Shown here: positions 17,134 through 24,518 of the stretch, in pieces
How the letters are laid out: the number at the start of each line of letters is the position of its first letter
How positions within the stretch are numbered: the stretch's first letter is position 1
DNA from: a bacterium
Lineage (GTDB): Bacteria > Verrucomicrobiota > Kiritimatiellia > CAIKKV01 > CAITUY01
Direction of reading: 5' to 3'
NCBI GenBank assembly: GCA_037128595.1
Contig: JBAXWB010000005.1
Coordinates: forward strand, 124,001-188,000
DNA length: 64,000 nucleotides
Translations under genes and position numbers: made by a program
Notes under the pieces: generated by a model
What the model was told of the DNA's origin: nothing
Databases searched by the model: none
Seen by the model: only the letters and a program-made list of their open reading frames with translations

Positions 17134-18459
17134 ATGAATATCAATACGCAGAGCTTAGCCATTGAGAAAATCAAGGCCGCACAACCGCTTTTCTGGGAAA
17201 ATCCCGGCTGGAAGCCGGTCGGGGAATGCCTTAAATCACTTCCTTTGACCTTCCAGGATATGCTTGATGCGGAAGCCCGGCTGCAGCGTTTTGCACCCTT
17301 GCTGGCGGAATGTTTTCCGGAGTTGAATGCGAGCGGCGGGCTCATTGAATCCGCCCTGATTCCCTGCCCCAAGCTCGCTGCCCGGTTTGCTCGTGAGGAT
17401 GGGGTCGAGGGGCTTGCTGGGGTATACGTTAAGGCGGACCACGCATTGCCCGTCGCTGGCTCTATCAAGGCGCGCGGCGGTATATACGCCGTACTCCACT
17501 TTGCCGAGAAGGTGGCCCGGGAATCGGGGGCCATGGATGACCGCCTTGACTACCGTCAGCTGTTAAGTCCTGGATTTCGCAAGCTGTTTGGCGAGTATGA
17601 ACTTTCGGTGGGGAGTACCGGAAATCTCGGGCTGAGCATTGGCATCATGGGGACTGCTCTGGGCTTCCGTGTCACCGTCCATATGTCCCGGGAAGCGAAG
17701 GCGTGGAAGAAGCAACGCCTGCGCCACCGCGGGGTGAATGTCGTTGAACATGCCTCAGACTATACGGCGGCGTGTGTCGAGGCGCGCCGGATCGCGGATG
17801 GAAATCCCAAAATTCATTTTATTGATGATGAGAACTCCCTGGAGCTTTTCCTGGGTTACAGCGTCGCGCTCCTGCGGTTAAAAGCACAGTTCGCGGAAGC
17901 CGGAATCAGGGTGGATGCGACGCATCCGGTATTTTTCTATCTCCCCTGCGGGGTGGGGGGCGCACCGGGTGGAATTACGTTTGCCGCGCGCCAGGTATTC
18001 GGAGACTTTGCCCGCTGCTGTTTCGTCGAGCCCGTGCAGGCCCCCTGCATGACCGTAGGTCTTATAACCGGGAAACATGCCGATGCCAGCATCTATGATT
18101 TCGGGCTGACGCTGAAGACGGATGCTGACGGTCTGGCCGTGTCCTGTCCCTCCCGTTTCGTGGGCAAACTGATGGAGCCATTGCTGAGCGCCTGCATCAC
18201 GCTGACCGACAGGGATATGTATCGCTATCTGTTGGCCATGTATGAGGTCGAGGGGATGGAGGTGGAGCCTTCGTCATCCTCTGCCTGCGGAGGAGTTAAA
18301 ATGCTCTACAAAACAGAGGAGGGATTGGCATTCCTCACGAAAAATGATTTGCCGCTCCATCCTGGTTCCGCCACTCACATTTTCTGGACAACCGGTGGGC
18401 TTTTTGTCCCCGCCGAACAGCATGCCGCCTATCGTGAAAAAGCAAGGGAAGTCATATGA
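17134..18459 (+). CDS. dsdA: D-serine dehydratase
   Basis: 441 residues from the ATG at 17134, three bases after the preceding stop; the length equals that of DsdA. Fold-type II PLP motifs are clear: GSIKARGGIY near residue 110 with the PLP lysine, GSTGNLGLSIG near 158 binding phosphate, and PCGVGGAPGG near 272. DsdA converts D-serine to pyruvate and ammonia and also acts on D-threonine. It overlaps the next gene by four bases (ATGA). With the VanX-like dipeptidase in the same run it suggests that the degraded material contains D-amino acids. No DsdC-type regulator is nearby. Confidence 0.9.
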   Translation: MNINTQSLAIEKIKAAQPLFWENPGWKPVGECLKSLPLTFQDMLDAEARLQRFAPLLAECFPELNASGGLIESALIPCPKLAARFAREDGVEGLAGVYVKADHALPVAGSIKARGGIYAVLHFAEKVARESGAMDDRLDYRQLLSPGFRKLFGEYELSVGSTGNLGLSIGIMGTALGFRVTVHMSREAKAWKKQRLRHRGVNVVEHASDYTAACVEARRIADGNPKIHFIDDENSLELFLGYSVALLRLKAQFAEAGIRVDATHPVFFYLPCGVGGAPGGITFAARQVFGDFARCCFVEPVQAPCMTVGLITGKHADASIYDFGLTLKTDADGLAVSCPSRFVGKLMEPLLSACITLTDRDMYRYLLAMYEVEGMEVEPSSSSACGGVKMLYKTEEGLAFLTKNDLPLHPGSATHIFWTTGGLFVPAEQHAAYREKAREVI

Positions 18460-20042
18460 ATCCAATATCCGCCTATTTCGATGTCAATGCCAGTTTCGGT
18501 AACCCGGCCGGTGGGGTGCCTGAGTTCCCCACCTGCGCCTCACGTCTGGCACATATGGACCGGTTAGGTATCAGCCGGGCCCTGGTGTGGAACGTGGAAG
18601 CCCGGCAGCATCACAGTCTTTCCGCCAACCGTCGCTTGTTGGATGAAATTGCCAGTACGCCGGGAGCGCAAGGGCGGATCGTGCCTGAACTGGTGGTCTC
18701 CGGGTTGATTACCTATGAGCAGGATGGGATACGGAAACTGGTTGATCAGATGCAGGAAGGGAACACGCGCGCCTTGCGGTTTGTCAATGTGTTCGGTCTT
18801 CTGTCCCTGGTCCAGTGCGAACCGGTCATCCGTGCCGTGCTGCATCTGAACCCGTTCATTGTGGTGGGCGGCGATGAGACCTCAACGCAGGATATTCTTG
18901 ATTTCACGGCGATCTTCCCGGATGTACCCCTGATCCTGTCCGACCTGTCCTGGGTCAAGGGTATTGGGACCTTCGATCTGATGCGGCGCCGACAAAACGT
19001 GCTGATGGAAAACTCCGTGTGGCACAGCTGGGGTGGCGTGAGTCTCGCCGTGAAACACTTCGGTCCCGAACGGGTGCTTTTCGGGACGGGGTGCCGCTCG
19101 CATAATGGCGCGGCGATGTCCGCCCTGGCCCGGGCGGATATTACCGATGCGCAGCGCGAGATGATTGCGCACGGTAATCTGGACCGCCTGACCGGGCTCA
19201 AGGCGCCGCCGGCGATGGGGACGGCCTCCAAAAGTAATGGCCTGTGGCAGCGTTGCCTTTCAGGGGAGTCGTTAGGCGTGGACATGGTCGATGCGCACGG
19301 TCATGTGGGTCCTTCCGCCGGATTTGTTCTCGAACACCAGGACGAACACGCTCAAATAGCGAATTTGCTCGAGGCGATGGATGGGCTGGGGCAACGCACC
19401 ATGATCATCTCGGGCTTACAAGCCTTGCTTGGTTCGGCGATCGATGGAAATCGGCAGTTGAGCACGTTGCTCAAACCGCATGCCGACCGGTTCCTGGGCT
19501 ACCTGGCCTTTAATCCCTACTATGCAGAGGGGTTGACGCCGCATCTGGATACGTGGTTTGCCAATCCCCAATGGGTCGGGTTCAAGATTTTGTGCGATTA
19601 CTGGAAGATCAAGGTAACCGATCCGCGCTTCGAGCCGATGTGGGAGTATGCGAACGCCCACCGCCTTCCCATTCTCATGCATTCATGGGAAAATACGTGG
19701 GACTCACCAGCCATGGCGCGCGAGATCGTTCAGAAATACCCGGATCTTTCGCTCCTGGTGGGCCATTCCGGTGGCACGAATGGCGGGCGCCGTGAAGCGG
19801 AAGCCTTGGCGGCGGAGTTTCCCAATGTGTTTCTGGAATGGTGTGGCAGTTTTTGCAGCACCCGGCTCTGGGAGGAAACACTCAAAACGGTTCCTGCGTC
19901 GCAAGTGGTTTACGGGACCGATGCGGCGGGGCACGATATTTACTGGGAATTGGGGCGCCTGCTGTCCATCGATGTCGGGGATGAGGTTCTTGGCCCCATT
20001 CTGGGGCAGAATATGCGCCGTATCCTTGCCCGGCGGCGCTGA
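18456..20042 (+). CDS. Tandem double amidohydrolase (Amidohydro_2 type)
   Basis: 528 residues made of two related halves. Both end in a barrel section with a GTD/GTG turn and a closing helix (ERVLFGTGCRSH then NLDRLTG; SQVVYGTDAAGH then NMRRILA). The second half begins DAHGHVG, retaining the metal-binding HxH, and has HSWEN, GHSGGTN and GTDAAGHD, so it looks active. The first half begins DVNASFG, with both histidines lost, and is probably a structural or regulatory relic. The last enzyme gene before lacI; a hydrolase or decarboxylase of the 2-pyrone/2-amino-3-carboxymuconate superfamily. Substrate unknown. Confidence 0.75.
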   Translation: MNPISAYFDVNASFGNPAGGVPEFPTCASRLAHMDRLGISRALVWNVEARQHHSLSANRRLLDEIASTPGAQGRIVPELVVSGLITYEQDGIRKLVDQMQEGNTRALRFVNVFGLLSLVQCEPVIRAVLHLNPFIVVGGDETSTQDILDFTAIFPDVPLILSDLSWVKGIGTFDLMRRRQNVLMENSVWHSWGGVSLAVKHFGPERVLFGTGCRSHNGAAMSALARADITDAQREMIAHGNLDRLTGLKAPPAMGTASKSNGLWQRCLSGESLGVDMVDAHGHVGPSAGFVLEHQDEHAQIANLLEAMDGLGQRTMIISGLQALLGSAIDGNRQLSTLLKPHADRFLGYLAFNPYYAEGLTPHLDTWFANPQWVGFKILCDYWKIKVTDPRFEPMWEYANAHRLPILMHSWENTWDSPAMAREIVQKYPDLSLLVGHSGGTNGGRREAEALAAEFPNVFLEWCGSFCSTRLWEETLKTVPASQVVYGTDAAGHDIYWELGRLLSIDVGDEVLGPILGQNMRRILARRR

Positions 20043-20101
20043 GTCCAGAATGATGGGGGCCGCTAAATATCGTTATGGCGGAAAATTGCAATTTCAAATA
20101 T

Positions 20102-20113
20102 TCTACCTGTAGA
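20102..20113. promoter_or_regulatory. Candidate LacI operator before lacI itself
   Basis: A perfect palindrome TCTAC-CT-GTAGA, 24 bp before the lacI ATG. The only close relative I found in the window is at 2545-2560 before the transporter (11 of 12 bases). This pairing suggests autoregulation plus control of the operon upstream of MFS. Confidence 0.55.
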
Positions 20114-20136
20114 TATCACATCGTGGAGTTTTGATT

Positions 20137-21153
20137 ATGGCGATTACAATTGATGACATTGCCCGTGAGACGGGTTATCACCGCACGACGGTGTCGAAGA
20201 TCCTTGCAGGTGACAAACGTTGTTACGCTTCGGCCAAGACGCGTGAGTTGATCATGGAAACCGCGAAGCGCCTGAACTTTGTGCCGAATTACTTTGCCCG
20301 CAGTCTCCAGATGCGGCGCTCGTATGCGGTCGGCGTGGTGGGGCGGCTGGAAGCGTCCGGAGTTACGGGCGCGATGTTCAGGGCGATTGTCGAAGGGCTT
20401 CGTGCCAAGAGCTATCTCCCCTTGTTTTATGAATGCTCCGCACTGCGGCAGGATGAGGATCGGGCGCTGCAGGAGATGCGTCAGCGCATGGTAGATGGGA
20501 TCATCCTGGAAGTGTACAGTGATATTGAGGCATTGAAACGGGTGTTGACGGGGGATATCCCGCTGGTGACCATTCTTAATAGCAACACCTCGACGCTCCC
20601 CTCTGTGGTTTCAGATCGCTTCGAGGCGTTCAGCACCGGGACGCAGTGGCTGGTGGATCGCGGGCACAAACGGATTGCGTTCATGGGCGTCGGGATGGTG
20701 GAGGCCATGCTTTCCTCATTCAACGTCACCCGGCTTAAATTTGAAGGATACCGCTCTGTTTTGGAGCGCCACGGCCTGCATGATGTGACGCTTGTATGTG
20801 ACGGCGGTCCCCAGTCCGGTGATACACGGGAGTTCGTAAGGGCCCACGGTGAACTGTTTAAGTCGGTCACGGCCGTTATGGCTTGCAGCGATCGGGTGGC
20901 GATCGAGGTGATGACCGGACTGGCCGAAATGGGCATACGTGTCCCGAACGACTGTTCCGTCATCGGCTTTGATGATACCGATTTTGCGGTGGCGGTAAAT
21001 CCCCGGCTCACCACGTTTAATCCGCGCCGTGCCGAGGTAGGTGCGCGGGCCGTGGAAATGGTCCTGAATCTCATCGAAGGGAAGCCGGTGGAGAACGTCA
21101 CCATCATTCCTGAGTTAATCATACGGGAATCTGCCGGCCCATGCCGGGGTTAG
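20137..21153 (+). CDS. LacI family transcriptional regulator
   Basis: 338 residues from the ATG at 20137, with GTGGAG upstream; the TTG six bases earlier is a weaker alternative. The N-terminal helix-turn-helix ITIDDIARETGYHRTTVSKIL is followed by the hinge helix NYFARSLQMRRS and a periplasmic-binding-protein-like effector domain (VADGIILE-like block, ACSDRVAIEVMTGL, GFDDTDFA). The ligand is presumably a sugar or derivative handled by the operon. It is co-directional with and 94 bp after the amidohydrolase gene, with its own palindrome upstream, so it likely controls itself and the promoter at about 2550. Confidence 0.9.
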   Translation: MAITIDDIARETGYHRTTVSKILAGDKRCYASAKTRELIMETAKRLNFVPNYFARSLQMRRSYAVGVVGRLEASGVTGAMFRAIVEGLRAKSYLPLFYECSALRQDEDRALQEMRQRMVDGIILEVYSDIEALKRVLTGDIPLVTILNSNTSTLPSVVSDRFEAFSTGTQWLVDRGHKRIAFMGVGMVEAMLSSFNVTRLKFEGYRSVLERHGLHDVTLVCDGGPQSGDTREFVRAHGELFKSVTAVMACSDRVAIEVMTGLAEMGIRVPNDCSVIGFDDTDFAVAVNPRLTTFNPRRAEVGARAVEMVLNLIEGKPVENVTIIPELIIRESAGPCRG

Positions 21154-21221
21154 GTAGTGAGCAGTACCGTAACCACCAGTCTCAATCCCGCCGCATGCGC
21201 ATGTTTAAGTATGGTTTTCAT

Positions 21222-23192
21222 TTATCGCCCAGTTTCTCGCCCTATCGGGGCAACGGGATCATCCAGCTGCGTCGAGTAGCCGCGTTCTATCCTGCAAATC
21301 CCTTGCAGGATTCCAATGAGAAGAAAACTCGTCAGGACATTTGAGGCGGTAAAGACAATCGCGCCTATTTCCATGTTCAGGTTGATCGCGATCACCACCT
21401 GGACAATCCAAAACGCCTGGACAGCCAGGTAGAGTATTCCCTTCACAACCAGCACGCCGTGGTGCGGAATGCCATTGACCAACGGTTCGCCTTTCCGGGC
21501 CCGCTCCAGGTCTTTCAAGATATTCTTACGGACATGGCGCCAGTAGGTCCAGGCGACCAGCGACAGGGGAAGCAGCACATAGGCATGCCAGGATAACGCT
21601 CGCATGGCCTGCCGATGGGCCATCCATGCCATCAGGCCGGGCATGCACAGCATGGATATGGCAACCACCGCACCGAACAAGCGCAAAGCGACCGCAATCC
21701 ATTTTGACTGGGGGCCTTGTGTTTTCACGACCGGCATCTCTTCATATCCCTTCGGATCCCAGGTGGCCGGTGGATGATAATGCTTATCCCCTCCCAGTCG
21801 ATACCACTCACGGTAGGCGATGACGATGATGACCGCGCATGTGGCTGAACCGAGGAATTGCCAACCGAAAATGAATCGATACGCGAAGTCGGAGCCATGG
21901 CAGAAGAACTTGATGGTGTCGATGTACAGTCCCGCCAGGACGCTGGCTCCCAGGCACAAGAAGGATCTCAGGATCGATTGGGCTGAACAGAACTGCCCGA
22001 ATCTCGATTGCGGGAACATGCGCATGAAGAGGGGCATACTGCTGGCCGCCCCGAGAGCGCCAAAGAACGTTTCCAAGGTGCCGGAGGCCAGTGATAGCCA
22101 GAAGTAATAGTTGCCCGGCAGGGTGACAAAGACCCAGACGAATCCCGTCAAGGCACCGACGCCCGAGAAGAGCGTCATGTAGGCCGTGACCCTAAGCGGA
22201 TGCCAGCGGTCAATAAAGACCGACGCGACATACATCGCCCCCAGCGAGGTGATGCCCGTGATGGCCCCGAGTTTCCCGATGTCCATCAAGGGTAGCCCCA
22301 TCTCCTTGCTGAAGAATATCCAGAATGGGTTAATGGCCATGCGGCCTGCACTGACCGTGGTTAAAAGGAATATCATCCAGTAGATCTTGTGGGTGAACGA
22401 CTCGCGAAGGAAGGTCTTCAACTCGATCAGCATCTTGCCCTTCTTGGCCGGAGGTTGGGCGTCCACAGGCGGATATTCCCCCTCCTTTACCATAAGGCAC
22501 ATGATGCCGAAGCCGATAAAGTAGAGCAGGGCCGCGCCAAGAAAGATCTCCCGCATGTGCGATTCGGCATATTGGAAGACAAAGTAATTGTACACCGCAC
22601 CTGCCACCGTGCCGACGATCCTGAAGACACCGGTAAACCGTGCGAGAAATTGAGCCGGCACAACATCATTGAAGAGGTAATAAAAGACCGACCCTACAAA
22701 CATGTTGAAGAAGCTGAACATCGCAATGAACACCCCGATGAGGGCGATGGAGACGGTCGCCGGGGCATAGTTAGAAAGGAAAGTGGAGTGGTTATGCAGG
22801 AAGGAGGATATGGCGTCGGTCCACCCGATCAGCATGAGGCTCAAGCACAGAAACGGCATGGTCCAGACGATGAATGGGATCCGTCGCCCCCATCGGCTAC
22901 GGTAACGATCGCTTTTGACGCTCACATAGGGGCAAACGGTCATGGTGAAAATATTCGGAACAGTAGTGAGCACCAGTCCGATGAGCCAGTTTGAGCACCC
23001 AAGGCTTTTCAGTTTGAGAGGGAGCACGGACGGGCCTACTGCTTCCATCAACGTGAAACAGAAATCGCCCCAAAGCAGCCAGGCGAACAAGGCGGTTAAC
23101 CCCATCTTGGTGTAGGTGAGCGCTCCGCAATGGTACCGTTTGCCGCCGTCACCGCTCGCAACCGTCTGGCTCTCACATAATTTCATACCCAT
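21222..23192 (-). CDS. MFS sugar transporter (AraC-side paralogue)
   Basis: 656 residues from the ATG at 23192, which has GGAGG five bases upstream. A TTG-initiated extension to 23267 would run into the operator at 23247 and is rejected. The N-terminal part shares CGALTYTKMGL, WLLWGDFCF, LPLKLKSLG and RYRSRWGRRIPFI with the transporter at 2621. A longer C-terminal region adds about 80 residues with more hydrophobic segments and the basic linker YWRHVRKNILKDLERARKG. It faces two operator copies and the AraC gene, so it is likely the entry transporter for the second regulon. Confidence 0.85.
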   Translation of the reverse strand: MGMKLCESQTVASGDGGKRYHCGALTYTKMGLTALFAWLLWGDFCFTLMEAVGPSVLPLKLKSLGCSNWLIGLVLTTVPNIFTMTVCPYVSVKSDRYRSRWGRRIPFIVWTMPFLCLSLMLIGWTDAISSFLHNHSTFLSNYAPATVSIALIGVFIAMFSFFNMFVGSVFYYLFNDVVPAQFLARFTGVFRIVGTVAGAVYNYFVFQYAESHMREIFLGAALLYFIGFGIMCLMVKEGEYPPVDAQPPAKKGKMLIELKTFLRESFTHKIYWMIFLLTTVSAGRMAINPFWIFFSKEMGLPLMDIGKLGAITGITSLGAMYVASVFIDRWHPLRVTAYMTLFSGVGALTGFVWVFVTLPGNYYFWLSLASGTLETFFGALGAASSMPLFMRMFPQSRFGQFCSAQSILRSFLCLGASVLAGLYIDTIKFFCHGSDFAYRFIFGWQFLGSATCAVIIVIAYREWYRLGGDKHYHPPATWDPKGYEEMPVVKTQGPQSKWIAVALRLFGAVVAISMLCMPGLMAWMAHRQAMRALSWHAYVLLPLSLVAWTYWRHVRKNILKDLERARKGEPLVNGIPHHGVLVVKGILYLAVQAFWIVQVVIAINLNMEIGAIVFTASNVLTSFLLIGILQGICRIERGYSTQLDDPVAPIGRETGR

Positions 23193-23246
23193 GTCTTCCT
23201 CCGGATTCTGGTCAAAATCAATAGAATCGCTGATTCCCGTCCGGCC

Positions 23247-23287
23247 TTTCCTTGATAATCTCACCAATTATTAGCACAATGCCACCA
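23247..23287 (-). promoter_or_regulatory. AraC-type direct-repeat operator, copy A
   Basis: Read on the minus strand: TGGTGG, then 21 bp later TTGGTGAGA, then TATCAAGGAAA. The period of 21 bp equals two helical turns, as in AraC half-sites. It lies 55 bp before the transporter ATG at 23192. The -10 region expected 37 bp on is poor (GATTCT or TCTATT). Confidence 0.75.
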
Positions 23288-23354
23288 GTCGCAGAGGGGG
23301 TGAAGCGAAAGTAATAGCCCTGAATCTATTATGGTTTAGGTAATGTCTATTTTG

Positions 23355-23395
23355 TTTCCTTGACGGACTTTTGAAATATTCGCACAATATCACCA
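23355..23395 (-). promoter_or_regulatory. AraC-type operator, copy B, overlapping the regulator's own promoter
   Basis: On the minus strand TTTGGTGATATTGTGC is intact, the second half-site is worn (TCAAAA), and the tail CCGTCAAGGAAA is conserved. On the plus strand the same DNA reads TTGACG (23361-region), 17 bp, CACAAT, placing a sigma70-like promoter 25 bp before the AraC ATG at 23413. Binding here could therefore autoregulate the AraC gene. Confidence 0.7.
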
Positions 23396-23412
23396 AATTC
23401 AGACCTTGGCGC

Positions 23413-24348
23413 ATGAAATCGACTAATACCTTCGGCGACACTTTATTTGACCGGTCCGATTTCCCGCTCACTGCAGGATGGCGGGAGGACCAGGTCCCGA
23501 TACCGTTGCACAACCATACCTTCGAGGAATTGGTCATCATCGAAGCCGGGACCGCTGACCATTTCGTGAATGAGGGCGAGCGATTTCCTCTCAGGGTGGG
23601 GGACGTTTTCGTCATCAAGCCGAACTCCGCCCATGGTTTCGATTCACCCCGTCAACTGGTTCGGGTAAACATTCGCTTTCATCTAGAACGCCTTTCGTTG
23701 CCAATGGCCGAAATGTGCAAACTGCCTGGGTATCACGCCTTGTTTGAGTTGGAGCCCCGCTACCGGCAGCACCACCGGTTTGCGAGCCGCTTGCGTCTTG
23801 GGATGACGGACCTCCGTCACGCTTTGGATCTGGCGAAGGAAATGGAGTCGGAATTGACCCGGCGGGCCCCGGGCTACGAATTCGCCTCGTTATCGAGTTT
23901 CATGCGCCTGATCGCGTTACTCTGCCGATGCTACAGCCGATCGACGACGCCCCTTTCCCTGCCGCTGCTTCGTGCGGACCGGGCGATCCAGTACCTGGAA
24001 TCGCACTATCAAGAGGAGATATCCCTGCGCGACCTCGGTCACCATACTCATCAATCCGTCAATACGTTGCTCCGTGTTTTCAAGGCGGCCACAGGACACT
24101 CCCCGGTCCAATACCTGCTAAACCTGCGGTTGAGAAAAGCGACGGAACTATTGATCGAGCGCCCGGATCTGGGCGTAACGGAAGCCGCTCTGGCCGCAGG
24201 ATTCAACGACAGCAACTATTTCAGCCGTCTCTTCCGGCGGCGGTTCAAGGTGAGCCCACGGGCCTTCAGGCTCAAAGCCTGGGATTCGCTCGGCGATACT
24301 CCCCTCCGCGACGCCGTCCGCCCATTGGTGGACGGCAGTCAGGGATGA
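23413..24348 (+). CDS. AraC family transcriptional regulator with cupin sensor
   Basis: 311 residues from the ATG at 23413; a TTG at 23371 lies inside operator copy B and is rejected. The N-terminal cupin (HNHTFEELVIIEAGTADH near residues 33-50, GDVFVIKPNSAHGF) binds the effector. The C-terminal pair of HTH motifs is typical: EISLRDLGHHTHQSVNTLLRVFK and GVTEAALAAGFNDSNYFSRLFRRRF then SPRAFR. This layout matches rhamnose/arabinose-type activators. It sits at the centre of seven direct-repeat elements and is the obvious candidate to bind them. No -35-like SD is apparent, and translation start is inferred from position. Confidence 0.9.
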   Translation: MKSTNTFGDTLFDRSDFPLTAGWREDQVPIPLHNHTFEELVIIEAGTADHFVNEGERFPLRVGDVFVIKPNSAHGFDSPRQLVRVNIRFHLERLSLPMAEMCKLPGYHALFELEPRYRQHHRFASRLRLGMTDLRHALDLAKEMESELTRRAPGYEFASLSSFMRLIALLCRCYSRSTTPLSLPLLRADRAIQYLESHYQEEISLRDLGHHTHQSVNTLLRVFKAATGHSPVQYLLNLRLRKATELLIERPDLGVTEAALAAGFNDSNYFSRLFRRRFKVSPRAFRLKAWDSLGDTPLRDAVRPLVDGSQG

Positions 24349-24390
24349 TTAACAATAACACCAGGCACGCCTCGTTCTCTCGTAGGGATC

Positions 24391-24455
24391 TAGTGATATT
24401 CTCCTAGTAATTGGTGAGAACGTCAAGGAAGCGAGGATCGAGGGGAGGCTATATT
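24391..24455 (+). promoter_or_regulatory. AraC-type operator-promoter, copy C
   Basis: TAGTGA at 24391 and TGGTGA at 24412 (21 bp apart), then GAACGTCAAGGAAGCGAGG, then TATATT at 24450, 38 bp after the second half-site. No recognisable -35, as expected for an activator-dependent promoter. It precedes the TPR-SGNH gene at 24519 and is nearly identical over about 60 bp with copies E and G. Confidence 0.8.
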
Positions 24456-24518
24456 TTGTGGATAGAAGGTTAAGCGTGCCCATGTCGGGCGCAAGAGCCT
24501 CAAACGGGATTCCTCAAC

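Noticed and set aside
23193-23267. N-terminal extension of the transporter from a TTG at 23267
   Set aside because: It would run through operator copy A, and a strong GGAGG sits before the ATG at 23192.
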